Of a stretch of DNA of 64,000 nt, positions 25,853 to 33,938 are shown piece by piece; position 1 is the first letter of the stretch, and each line of letters begins with the position of its first letter. A program made the translations under genes and the position numbers. Location: NCBI GenBank assembly GCA_002305765.1, contig DBQU01000025.1:1-64000 (forward strand), written 5' to 3'. A model generated the notes under the pieces. That model made no database searches. It was not told the DNA's origin and saw only the letters and a program-made list of their open reading frames with translations. Source of the stretch: Deltaproteobacteria bacterium UBA1386. Its GTDB lineage: Bacteria; Desulfobacterota; Syntrophorhabdia; Syntrophorhabdales; Syntrophorhabdaceae.

Positions 25853-25967
25853 ATAGGACCTATAGGAGAATAGGACCTATGGGACATATAAGACCTATAG
25901 GAGATGCCCGGAAGTTGTCCCGGGCAGGTCCGTTCGTCCTATAAGTCCTATTTGTCCTATCAGTCCT
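25853..25967. repeat. Facing inverted nonamer arrays of a second type (ATAGGACxT / GTCCTATxx)
   Basis: Left arm 25853-25903 has six AGGA-like cores spaced 9, 8, 9, 9 and 9 bases. Right arm has GTCCTAT at 25936, 25945 and 25954 and GTCCT at 25963, nine bases apart, complementary to the left. A TGCCCGG/CCCGGGCA hairpin sits at the apex (about 25905-25926). Unlike most others it lies in a divergent intergenic region, between sucC and the GntR gene. Confidence 0.85.
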
Positions 25968-26069
25968 TGCCCCTCTTTTCTCCCTCGCCTTTTTCCGCAG
26001 TCCCCTCTCCACTGATTCTTTTTTCAAAAATTTAATTGCATTTCTGATTTCATTTGTGTAGAGTTACGC

Positions 26070-26765
26070 ATGGCACAGACAAGGACAAAGAAACCAACCA
26101 AACAATCGGAAGACAGCAGTCAGGTCGCGTACCAGGGTATTCGGCGGATGATCTACAGCAAGGAACTCGTACCCGGTCAGAAGATCGCCTACAGGGACCT
26201 GGCGGAAAAGCTCGAACTCAGTCCTACGCCCATCATTCAGGCGTTGAAAAGGCTGGAACTTCTCGGGTTCGTCTGCCATGAACCGAACAGGGGCTTCTAC
26301 ATGTCTCCCTTCAGTCTCAAGGAGATCGAGGAGATCTACGAGATGCGGGAGCTCATCGAGCCTTCGCTGGTCGCCGACACGGTCCGGAACATCGACAAGA
26401 AAGGACTGGCGGACCTGAAGTCCGCGCTCGAGGCGCATCTCTCGGCGGAACGGGACTTCTACCTGAAAGAAAGGCTCTTCAAGAACAGGGAGTTCCATCT
26501 GACTTTGGCATCGCTTTCGAAGAAGGAGACGCAGATACGCATACTCCACAACCTCTTCGATATCCTTTTTCTCAAGTACAGCGACCTGCCAAGGGCATCG
26601 CTGGTCGCGACCGACCAGGAACATCAGGAGATATACGACGCTGTCTCCCTGCGCAGCATGGATCGGGCGCAGGCGGTGTTGAAGAACCACGTCACGAATG
26701 TGAAGGTCCAGGTGCTGTCGAGCGTCCGCAAGATGCTTGCCGAACAGGAACGTTCCGAATTCTAG
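26070..26765 (+). CDS. GntR-family (FadR/FCD subfamily) transcriptional regulator
   Basis: 231 residues. The winged helix at 18-85 includes LVPGQKIAYRDLAEKLELSPTPIIQALKRLELLGFV. An all-helical FCD ligand-binding domain follows, with REFHLTLASLS and the metal or acid-binding His spaced through helices (EHQEIYDAV, LKNHV). It is likely a ligand-responsive repressor of the dehydratase-like gene 43 bases downstream, the TRAP transporter or the large catabolic run. Two TGTATACA palindromes upstream of that run (31.6 kb) have the form expected for FCD regulators. No strong ribosome-binding site precedes the ATG. Confidence 0.88.
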   Translation: MAQTRTKKPTKQSEDSSQVAYQGIRRMIYSKELVPGQKIAYRDLAEKLELSPTPIIQALKRLELLGFVCHEPNRGFYMSPFSLKEIEEIYEMRELIEPSLVADTVRNIDKKGLADLKSALEAHLSAERDFYLKERLFKNREFHLTLASLSKKETQIRILHNLFDILFLKYSDLPRASLVATDQEHQEIYDAVSLRSMDRAQAVLKNHVTNVKVQVLSSVRKMLAEQERSEF

Positions 26766-26808
26766 GAACACACCCGGTATCGAATTTCAACTAGAGGAGG
26801 CAATTACT

Positions 26809-28239
26809 ATGGGTATCAAGACAAAGGACGAATATATCGAATCCCTGCGGTCCCTCAATCCGACCGCTTACATGTTCGGGGAGAAACTCACGAACATTGT
26901 GGACAACCCCCGTCTTCGCGCGGGTATTGAAGCGACGGGCGCGACCTACGAGATGGCGGAGCTTGACCCCGATCTCATGATCACGACGAGTCCGCTCATC
27001 AATGAACCGGTGAGCCGTTTTACACTTCCCCCGGGGAACACTGAAGACCTTGTCGCCCGGGTGAAGGTGAACCGTAAGATAGCGAATCATGTGGGAACCT
27101 GCCACCAGAGGTGCACGGGTCTGGACTGTCTCTCGACGCTGGCCATAGTCACGTACGACATCGACAAGAAGTACGGCACCGAATACTATCCCAGGTTCAT
27201 GGAATTCCTGAAATACATGCAGAAGAACGATCTAACCGCCAATGCCGGTGTTACGGACGTCAAGGGCGACCGCTCACTGCTTCCCTACCAGCAGGTGGAC
27301 AAGGACATGTTCATCCACGTGGTGGAGAAGCGGGCGGACGGCATAGTCGTCCGTGGCGCAAAGGCCCATCAGACCGGTTCTCTGTCCTCCCATGAGATCA
27401 TTGTCCTACCAAGCAGGGCCATGGCGAAGGAGGATAAGGATTATGCCTTGGCCTTCGCGGTGCCGGCCGATACCAAGGGGCTTATCCACGTTGTCGGCCG
27501 TTCGAGCCTTGACATGCGGGAACTGGACGGGTGTGATATCGGCAACGCCTATTACTCAAAGTATTGCCCGACCCTGATATTCGACGATGTGTTCGTCCCC
27601 TGGGACAGGGTTTTTCTGTGTGGTGAAACGGAATTTGCGCTCGATATGGTCGTGAAATTTTCATCCTTCCATCGTCAGAGCCACGGCGGCTGCAAGGCCG
27701 GCAAGATCGACTGCATGGTCGGTTGTGCCCTCACCCTGATGGACTATAACGGTACTTCCAAGGTGAGCCACCTCAAACAGAAAGTGATCGATATGATACA
27801 CAGGGCCGAAACCCTTTACGGTTGTTGTCTCGCGTCCTCGTACGAGGGCCAGAAGCAGCCTTCGGGTGCTTACTTTATCGATACGGTCCTTGCCAATGCC
27901 TCCAAGATACACGAAGGTAAAGAGATGGCGGAAGCAACAAGGCTTATGATAGACTGCAGCGGCGGATTTGTGGCCGACCTGCCTTCGGACAGGGATTTTT
28001 CCAACCCTGAGATCGGCGATCTGCTGAAGAAATATCTCAAGGGTGTGGACAACATTCCCGTCGAGAAGAGGGTGAAGATGTACCGGCTCGCGGAAAAGCT
28101 GGCCCTCGAAAGCGCCGACACCATCTCCGACATCCACGGCGGCGGGTCTCCCGAGGCTCACAGGGTCACGATCTTCCGGGAAACGAACATTGACGACAAG
28201 AAGAAGGCGGCCAGGAGACTTGCGGGAATAGCCGATTAG
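26809..28239 (+). CDS. 4-hydroxybutyryl-CoA dehydratase-like [4Fe-4S] flavoprotein (AbfD/HpaB superfamily)
   Basis: 476 residues, AbfD length. All four iron-sulfur ligands of AbfD are at matching spacing: C98 and C102 in TCHQRC, and H288 and C295 in FHRQSHGGC. This separates it from the oxygen-using HpaB monooxygenases, which lack the cysteines. AbfD removes water from 4-hydroxybutyryl-CoA by a ketyl-radical mechanism. Here the Tyr four residues after the His ligand in AbfD (Y296, from memory) is replaced by His292, so the substrate may differ, perhaps another unactivated hydroxyacyl-CoA. The ATG at 26809 has AGAGGAGG eight bases upstream. It follows a GntR gene by 43 bases and ends with a strong terminator. 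Confidence 0.85.
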   Translation: MGIKTKDEYIESLRSLNPTAYMFGEKLTNIVDNPRLRAGIEATGATYEMAELDPDLMITTSPLINEPVSRFTLPPGNTEDLVARVKVNRKIANHVGTCHQRCTGLDCLSTLAIVTYDIDKKYGTEYYPRFMEFLKYMQKNDLTANAGVTDVKGDRSLLPYQQVDKDMFIHVVEKRADGIVVRGAKAHQTGSLSSHEIIVLPSRAMAKEDKDYALAFAVPADTKGLIHVVGRSSLDMRELDGCDIGNAYYSKYCPTLIFDDVFVPWDRVFLCGETEFALDMVVKFSSFHRQSHGGCKAGKIDCMVGCALTLMDYNGTSKVSHLKQKVIDMIHRAETLYGCCLASSYEGQKQPSGAYFIDTVLANASKIHEGKEMAEATRLMIDCSGGFVADLPSDRDFSNPEIGDLLKKYLKGVDNIPVEKRVKMYRLAEKLALESADTISDIHGGGSPEAHRVTIFRETNIDDKKKAARRLAGIAD

Positions 28240-28271
28240 TTTTTGACGCAGTAGCCGGGAAGACATTGAAA

Positions 28272-28305
28272 AAGGCGGTCAGCCGTAAGCTGGCCGCCTT
28301 TTTTT
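28272..28305 (+). terminator. Intrinsic terminator after the dehydratase-like gene
   Basis: A 12-bp stem (AAGGCGGTCAGC with GCTGGCCGCCTT, one G-T pair) and a 5-base loop, directly followed by seven Ts. It lies 32 bases after the stop codon. The A-rich left flank lets it also act weakly for dctM from the other strand. Confidence 0.9.
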
Positions 28306-28333
28306 CGTTCCTGGTCCTGATCGTTCCTGTGCC

Positions 28334-29641
28334 TCAGAATTTTATCAACCCGGCGAAGTACGTTACAAGTTCCGGGAAGACCTCCAGGAGGATCATGGCG
28401 ATGATGAATGACGGCAGGAACCAGATGACCCCCCTGAACACCGTCGACAACTGGATGTCCTTTGCCATACCGGAAACGACATAGGCGCTTATACCGACAG
28501 GTGGGGTGACCGCACCCATCGTCGTGACAACGGTTATCATGACGCCGAACCATATGGGGTCATATCCCAGCCGCTGTGCCACGGGATAAAAGATGGGCAC
28601 GGTGATGAGAAGGAAGGCAAGGGCATCCATGACGCAGCCTCCTATCATGTATATCACCATCATGGCCCAGAGGATCATCCAACTCGCGACCGGAAGGTTC
28701 GAGACCCACTCCGCCGCCTCGTAGGGGAGCCTGGTCACGGCGAGGAAACGTCCGAACACAACGGCGCCGGCCACGAGAAGAAAGATCATGCACGATATGC
28801 GGACGGTGTCTATGATCGCGTTGACGAACCCCTTCCAGGTGAGCTTTCTGCGGAGCAGGGCGATGATTATGGCAACGACCGATCCGGCGGCGCCCGCTTC
28901 GGAGGGAGTGAAGTACCCCGCATACAGGCTGTACATGATAATTCCGAACATGAGGACCATGTCTATGGCGTCCGGAAGGGACTTGATCCTTTCCATAAGA
29001 CTGAATTTCGGTCCCTGGGGTCCCCAGGAGGGATGGACGATGCACATCAGGTAGACTATGGCTGCCATAAGGGACGCGAGGATGAGACCCGGAACAAAGC
29101 TGCCGAAGAAGAGCTTGCCGATCGACTCTCCCGTGTAGATCCCGTATACCACGAGGACCACGCTGGGAGGTATCACGACGCCAAGGGTGGACCCCGCTGC
29201 GATGGATCCCGAGGACAGTATGGGATCGTACTTGTATTTCTTCATTTCAGGAAGGGCGACGGAGGTCATTGTTGCGGCTGTTGCGGTGTTGGAACCGCAT
29301 ATGGCGGCAAAGCCCGCGCAGGCCATGATGGTCGTGATCCCGAGGCCGCCCCTGATCCTGCCGAACCATTTGTACGCGCTGTTATAGAGCCGCTGGTTGA
29401 CCTCGGAATAGAAGCAGATCTGACCCATGAAAATGAACATGGGGATCACTGTGAGCCCATAGGAAGAGAAGGTGTTCCACAGATCGGTACCGATAAGGCC
29501 GAGAGCGGCATTCCAGTTGACCGCGTAGGCCATGCCGAGAAACCCCATGAGTCCCATGGCGAATCCGACGGGAATGCGCAGGAAGAGCATGACGAAGAGC
29601 ATCAGGAATGTTCCGATCAGTCCGGTGAGAGGTGATATCAT
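28334..29641 (-). CDS. dctM: TRAP transporter large membrane subunit
   Basis: 435 residues with about twelve membrane segments and DctM-type motifs: FLRIPVGFAMGLMG, ACAGFAAICGSNTATAATMTSVALPEMKKYKYD, GVVIPPSVVLVVYG and MGAVTPPVGISAYVVSGMAKDI. It is the sodium-driven channel subunit that imports the ligand delivered by DctP. GGGAGGTGG precedes the ATG. Its start overlaps the dctQ stop by four bases, so the two are translationally coupled. Confidence 0.93.
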   Translation of the reverse strand: MISPLTGLIGTFLMLFVMLFLRIPVGFAMGLMGFLGMAYAVNWNAALGLIGTDLWNTFSSYGLTVIPMFIFMGQICFYSEVNQRLYNSAYKWFGRIRGGLGITTIMACAGFAAICGSNTATAATMTSVALPEMKKYKYDPILSSGSIAAGSTLGVVIPPSVVLVVYGIYTGESIGKLFFGSFVPGLILASLMAAIVYLMCIVHPSWGPQGPKFSLMERIKSLPDAIDMVLMFGIIMYSLYAGYFTPSEAGAAGSVVAIIIALLRRKLTWKGFVNAIIDTVRISCMIFLLVAGAVVFGRFLAVTRLPYEAAEWVSNLPVASWMILWAMMVIYMIGGCVMDALAFLLITVPIFYPVAQRLGYDPIWFGVMITVVTTMGAVTPPVGISAYVVSGMAKDIQLSTVFRGVIWFLPSFIIAMILLEVFPELVTYFAGLIKF

Positions 29642-30123
29642 GCTGCCACCTCCCTTTCAAAGAGCCGGATGAAATCAACGAAGAGCGAAAAGGCAAGGGC
29701 CGCGAACCCTATCGCCAGACAATAGACAAAAGGATGGTATATGATCTTCAATGTCTCCGACAACTCGCCCGTTCTCGCTATTTTCATGCCCCATTTCAAA
29801 GTCTCCCAACTGATGATAGCGAAGAACACGGTGTTGACGGAATAATTGAGCCCGTCGAGGAATCTGTTCACCTTCTTCGGGAACCTGTCGGTGAACATCG
29901 TCACGATTATGTGGTCCTTTCTGATCTGGGTATAACCGAGAGCGAAGCCCGTCGCCGTCGCCCCGAAGAAACCGACAAGTTCGTAAGACCCCGGGATGGG
30001 GGTGTAGATGATTCTCAGAAACATATTACCGGCGGCAACCCCGGTGAGGGCGAGCACGGCAACACCACTGAAGACGAGAAGAACCCTGTTGAGGTAACCA
30101 TTGAATTTGACGAGGTAATTCAT
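29638..30123 (-). CDS. dctQ: TRAP transporter small membrane subunit
   Basis: 161 residues, four membrane helices, with the DctQ pattern RIIYTPIPGSYELVGFFGATATGFALGYTQIRKDHIIVTMF. It pairs with DctM in the inner membrane. It lies downstream of dctP, separated by a 16-bp perfect hairpin, and overlaps dctM by four bases. Confidence 0.92.
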   Translation of the reverse strand: MNYLVKFNGYLNRVLLVFSGVAVLALTGVAAGNMFLRIIYTPIPGSYELVGFFGATATGFALGYTQIRKDHIIVTMFTDRFPKKVNRFLDGLNYSVNTVFFAIISWETLKWGMKIARTGELSETLKIIYHPFVYCLAIGFAALAFSLFVDFIRLFEREVAA

Positions 30124-30171
30124 GAACAGCCTCCGGTATGTGGTGCATCACGCGGATATCATGCAACTGCT

Positions 30172-30207
30172 CTCAACAGGTGCCCGGCAACCCGGGCACC
30201 TGTTGAG
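30172..30207 (-). terminator. Perfect 16-bp stem-loop inside the TRAP operon, between dctP and dctQ
   Basis: Arms 30172-30187 and 30192-30207 are exact complements around a CAAC loop. On the minus strand it begins 21 bases after the dctP stop. No T-run follows. It probably protects the 3' end of a dctP-only transcript and lowers dctQM expression, giving an excess of binding protein. Confidence 0.75.
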
Positions 30208-30227
30208 CATACTTCCGCGTGTTGTTC

Positions 30228-31265
30228 TTATTTCTTGTATTCTTTTTCGTACTTGGCTTTTAAGTCGTTTACGTCTTTGATGATCTGCTGGCCGGGCATG
30301 CCGGCAGCCGTCACTTTGGAGACGTACTCGTCAATGATGGGTTTGACCAGTTTCCGTATCTCGGCCTGGTCTTTGGCGGAGAAATGGAAGAGCTGGTGGT
30401 TGTATTTTTCCTTCGACCACTTGAGCGCCTCCTTCACGTGGTCGTCAACATAGGCCCCTGTCCAGAGAGCCTGCTCACGAGAGGTCTCATCGAAGATCTT
30501 CTTGATGTCCGCGGGGAGCGAGTCCCATTTGGCTTTGTTCATGACGACGGCGAAGCTGACGACGAAGAGATTTGCCTCGGTTGCGTAGGGCAGGTAGGCG
30601 GCGAAGTTGAAATCCTTCAGGATCTCCATCGACGAAACGTTACCCTTCACGACGCCTTTCTGTATGGCTTCGGGCGCCTCCGACTGGGGCATGCCCACCG
30701 GTATCGCGCCGAGGCGTTTGAGCACGGCGGCACCGGTCCCCGAGGCCCTGAGTTCCATTCCCTTGAGGTCCGCGAGGGTTTTCACGGGGGTTTTTGTCAT
30801 GAGGTCAGCGGGTGGGCAGGTAAAGAGGGTAAGTACTTTTACCTTTTCGAATTCTTTGGGTTTATACTTCATTATGAGGTCATAAAGGGCCATGGTGGCG
30901 GCCTTTGCACTTGTGAACCCTATCGGCAGGTCTATGGCCTCCGAGAGAGGAAACCGTCCGGGCTGATAGCTCATGGCGAAATTACCGATGTCGGCCGTGC
31001 CGGCGACGACGCCGTCGAAGATGTTCTTGGCGGCGAGGAGCGTGCCGCCCGGGAAGGTCTGGACCTTGACCCGTCCTCCTGTTTTCTTCTCAATCTCTTT
31101 TGCCCATCTTTCCATCTGTACACAGGGAAAGGTCGTGGCCGGTGGGAAATTGGCGTACGTAAGCGTTATCTTCGCTTGACTGCGCGCATTTCCCGGATAC
31201 ACGAGCAACGCGCCCAGTATCAGGACAGACAGACCGAGGATAAATACGGATTTCTTACCCTTCAT
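30228..31265 (-). CDS. dctP: TRAP transporter periplasmic substrate-binding protein
   Basis: 345 residues with a Sec signal peptide (hydrophobic VFILGLSVLILGALLV, likely cut before KITL). It has the DctP fold: TLTYANFPPATTFPCVQMERWAKEIEKKTGG at the start, FDGVVAGTADIG, and the substrate-carboxylate Arg region LKGMELRASGTGAAVLKRLGAIPVGMPQSE. This points to a carboxylate ligand, in keeping with an acid substrate for the neighbouring catabolic run. First gene of dctPQM, transcribed away from the CoA-transferase gene. Confidence 0.92.
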   Translation of the reverse strand: MKGKKSVFILGLSVLILGALLVYPGNARSQAKITLTYANFPPATTFPCVQMERWAKEIEKKTGGRVKVQTFPGGTLLAAKNIFDGVVAGTADIGNFAMSYQPGRFPLSEAIDLPIGFTSAKAATMALYDLIMKYKPKEFEKVKVLTLFTCPPADLMTKTPVKTLADLKGMELRASGTGAAVLKRLGAIPVGMPQSEAPEAIQKGVVKGNVSSMEILKDFNFAAYLPYATEANLFVVSFAVVMNKAKWDSLPADIKKIFDETSREQALWTGAYVDDHVKEALKWSKEKYNHQLFHFSAKDQAEIRKLVKPIIDEYVSKVTAAGMPGQQIIKDVNDLKAKYEKEYKK

Positions 31266-31588
31266 AATAACCCCCTCGTATTGTGTTATTTACCCGCGAA
31301 CGGGCCAACAAAACACTGCAAGCAAAATCGCTTGAAATAAAGACGGAAGCGGCAGGCTGAGACCAGGATGGCGGGCGTGAGGAAATACTTGTTCATACCC
31401 TCAACGGATCTGGACCGTTGACCCCCGGGTACGACTCCCTCTGACACCCTTGAACAAACGCTTCCCGAATACACCCCAAAAACGGCTCTTTCGTTGTACC
31501 AATCAGCAATAAACCAAGCTACTATATTTCAGTAAAGACATCTGATCTCTGGTAACGTCGGGTTGTTCATCGTTTGCTCTTTTAAATC

Positions 31589-31599
31589 ATTGTATACAT
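31589..31599. promoter_or_regulatory. TGTATACA palindrome, upstream copy
   Basis: ATTGTATACAT contains the 8-base dyad TGTATACA at 31591-31598. It has the spacing and core GTATAC expected of FadR/FCD-type GntR operators. It sits about 40 bases upstream of the catabolic -35 and on the dctP side, so it could serve either divergent unit. Confidence 0.55.
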
Positions 31600-31631
31600 A
31601 TTTTGCCAAATGACAATGGAAAAAATATAGC

Positions 31632-31660
31632 TTGACAGCCAATTTCCCATTTACTATATT
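31632..31660 (+). promoter_or_regulatory. Strong sigma70-type promoter of the catabolic gene run
   Basis: A perfect TTGACA at 31632-31637, a 17-base spacer, and TATATT at 31655-31660 in an AT-rich stretch. Start expected near 31667, a leader of about 113 bases before the CoA-transferase gene. The 31266-31630 part of this gap holds no gene I can support. Confidence 0.75.
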
Positions 31661-31673
31661 GACACGAAGAGTA

Positions 31674-31687
31674 TACTGTATACAGTA
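31674..31687. promoter_or_regulatory. TGTATACA palindrome just after the transcription start (operator)
   Basis: TACTGTATACAGTA is a perfect 14-base dyad sharing the TGTATACA core with the copy at 31591. It lies 14 bases after the -10 box, where a bound repressor would block initiation. One of the two GntR proteins in the window is the natural candidate. Confidence 0.65.
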
Positions 31688-31779
31688 GATTCCATGTCAA
31701 GGAAAAAAAGAGTCACATTTCATCAACCAGTCAGCCGGTGTTTTTTATCAGTATCAACCAATTTGTCGAGGAGGGCTCA

Positions 31780-32967
31780 ATGGATGTATTCAAGGAAATG
31801 ACAATGCTGTCGCTGGAGCAGGCAACCGTTCTTCCTTACCTCAGTTATCGACTGGCCATGGACGGCATGAAAGTGATACGGCTCGAGCACCCGGTGTACG
31901 GAGACCCAAACCGCATGATAGGCGAGAACAGGCTTGGCGAGGAAAGGATGAACACCTACTTCATGGCCATCAACGCGGGGAAGAAGTGCGTCACCCTTGA
32001 CCTGGGTTCGCCGGAAGGGAAAGACATTCTCAGGGACCTTATCATTAACCTGAAGGTAGACATCTTCGCCACGAACCAGCTTCCAAGGAACTATGAAAAG
32101 CTTGGTATCGATTACGAGACGCTGAAGTCCATCAAACCCGATATCGTGTGGGTGGGACTGACGGGTTTCGGGCCCGACAGCAACGAGGCGGCCTACGACC
32201 CCATACTCCAGGCGCGGGGAGGTCTCATGGAACTCACGGGCAATGCCGGAGAGGACCCGCAGGTGGTGGGCATTCCCCTGCCCGACATGGGGACGAGCGA
32301 ACACGCTTACGGGCTCATAATGAAGGCCCTCGTGAAGCGTGCGATGAGGGGAGAGGGAAGCCGCATCGACGTTTCCATGTTCATGTCGACGACATCGTGG
32401 CTCACCGTTCCCATCTGCCTCACGAAATCCTTCGGCAACAAGATCTCGCGAAGGGGCAACACCCATGAGTTCTTCGCGCCCGTTTCCGTCTACGAGACCA
32501 AGGACGGATATGTCTATATCGCGGTGGGGAACGACAGGCAGTTCGCGTCGATGACCCAGCTTCCTGGTTTTGAGAAGCTCGCGCGGCCGGAATACGAGAA
32601 GAACAAGGGGCGCATAGCGGACGTCAGGAACCTGAACGACACGATAAACGCATGCACGAGGACAAAGACGACGGCGGAAATGATCGAGATGTGCAACAAG
32701 GCGACCATAGCCATCTCCAGGGTGAACACCATAGAGGAGGTGATCGAGGACGAATACGTGAAGGGAGCCATGCTGAGTTCCCGGGACCCGAAAACGGGTA
32801 CCCGGATCTGGATGGCTCCGCCGCCGTTCACGACACCATTCCTCAAGGAATCGAACAGCCAGATGACCTTCCCGCCGAGATTCGGGGAACATAACGCCGA
32901 GATATACGGAAACATCGGATATTCGCAGGAACAGATGGCCGGTCTTAAGGAAAAGGGGATCATATAG
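31780..32967 (+). CDS. Class III acyl-CoA transferase (CaiB/BaiF family)
   Basis: 395 residues, normal for the family. N-terminal LSLEQATVLPYLSYRLAMDGMKVIRLEHP binds CoA. The motif GIPLPDMGTSEHAYGL carries the catalytic Asp169 that forms the acyl-aspartate intermediate. It moves CoA between two carboxylic acids, probably from succinyl-CoA to the pathway acid. First gene of the plus-strand catabolic run. The ATG at 31780 has GAGGAGGG six bases upstream and beats the longer frame from 31738. Confidence 0.92.
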   Translation: MDVFKEMTMLSLEQATVLPYLSYRLAMDGMKVIRLEHPVYGDPNRMIGENRLGEERMNTYFMAINAGKKCVTLDLGSPEGKDILRDLIINLKVDIFATNQLPRNYEKLGIDYETLKSIKPDIVWVGLTGFGPDSNEAAYDPILQARGGLMELTGNAGEDPQVVGIPLPDMGTSEHAYGLIMKALVKRAMRGEGSRIDVSMFMSTTSWLTVPICLTKSFGNKISRRGNTHEFFAPVSVYETKDGYVYIAVGNDRQFASMTQLPGFEKLARPEYEKNKGRIADVRNLNDTINACTRTKTTAEMIEMCNKATIAISRVNTIEEVIEDEYVKGAMLSSRDPKTGTRIWMAPPPFTTPFLKESNSQMTFPPRFGEHNAEIYGNIGYSQEQMAGLKEKGII

Positions 32968-32990
32968 TCTTCCTTCCGAACGAGGGCAGC

Positions 32991-33938
32991 ATGGGTCTTG
33001 TCGACAACATCCTGAAGGGCGATGAAAAGAGCGCGGCCCGGCTCATCACCAGGATAGAGAACGGGGACCGTGAGGCTTATCGGGAGCTTTCGCTTCTCTT
33101 CCCGCTCACAGGCAAGGCGCATATCATCGGAGTGACGGGCCCGGCCGGGGCGGGTAAGAGCACCCTCATAGGACAGCTCGCCCTCATGTTTTCGGGTAAG
33201 GGCAGAAGCGTCGGGGTCATAGCCACCGACCCCACGAGCCTCAACGGAAAGGGCGCCTTTCTCGGCGACCGCGTTCGCATGAAGGGGGCCGAAGAGCGCA
33301 ATGTTTTTATCCGGTCCATGGCACACCGCTCCCATCCGGGAGGCATCGCCAGGGCAGCGGCCGCCGCGGCCTATGTGATGGAGGGCCTGGGCAAGGACCG
33401 TATCATCGTGGAGAGCATCGGTGCCGGCCAGACGGACAAGGACCTTTTCTTTCTCTGCGACACGGTCATCACGGTCTTCACGCCCGAATACGGCGATGAG
33501 ATCCAGCTTTTCAAGGCGGGGCTCATGGAGATCGGGGATATCATCGTGGTCAACAAGTCGGACACGCCCGGAGCGGACGATGCCGCGCGCGAGATCCTTC
33601 TCGCTTCACGGCGCGCGGCGCGGTCGAACGGGTGGGACGTTCCCGTTCTCCCCACCGATTCACGGCATGGTACCGGCATCGACGCGCTCGTGGAAGCGAT
33701 AGAGGACCACTGGGAGCGGTCGGACCGGAAGGGTCGGACGCAGCGGAAGGCGGACAACGTTGAGGCGTTCATGGTGGCTCTTCTGAAGGAGGAGCTGTGG
33801 CAGGAGATATCCGAGAGGTTGACTGCCGCCCGGACGTTCAAGGAGGTAGCCGGTGAGGTCCGCTCCGGCAGGATGGACCCCTATAACGCGGTCCGGAAGA
33901 TACTCGATGAATTGGAGCCGAAATGGACTTTTCGCTGA
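32991..33938 (+). CDS. meaB: MeaB/ArgK-type GTPase chaperone of a B12-dependent mutase
   Basis: 315 residues. P-loop GPAGAGKST (50-58), ATDPTSLNGKGAFLGDRVRM (MeaB switch with the metal Asp), VESIGAGQTD, and the base motif NKSD are present, then a C-terminal helical dimerisation arm. MeaB proteins load adenosylcobalamin on to acyl-CoA mutases and protect them, which ties this gene to the mutase at 40.4-42.5 kb. It overlaps the next gene by 16 bases. Confidence 0.93.
   Translation: MGLVDNILKGDEKSAARLITRIENGDREAYRELSLLFPLTGKAHIIGVTGPAGAGKSTLIGQLALMFSGKGRSVGVIATDPTSLNGKGAFLGDRVRMKGAEERNVFIRSMAHRSHPGGIARAAAAAAYVMEGLGKDRIIVESIGAGQTDKDLFFLCDTVITVFTPEYGDEIQLFKAGLMEIGDIIVVNKSDTPGADDAAREILLASRRAARSNGWDVPVLPTDSRHGTGIDALVEAIEDHWERSDRKGRTQRKADNVEAFMVALLKEELWQEISERLTAARTFKEVAGEVRSGRMDPYNAVRKILDELEPKWTFR

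Noticed and set aside
25853..25967. Nonamer arrays considered as a CRISPR array
   Set aside because: Units are 9 bases with no 25-40 base repeats, no regular unique spacers and no cas genes.
26809..28239. 4-hydroxyphenylacetate 3-monooxygenase (HpaB) as the call
   Set aside because: All four AbfD iron-sulfur ligands are present, which oxygenases of this superfamily lack, and the setting is anaerobic.
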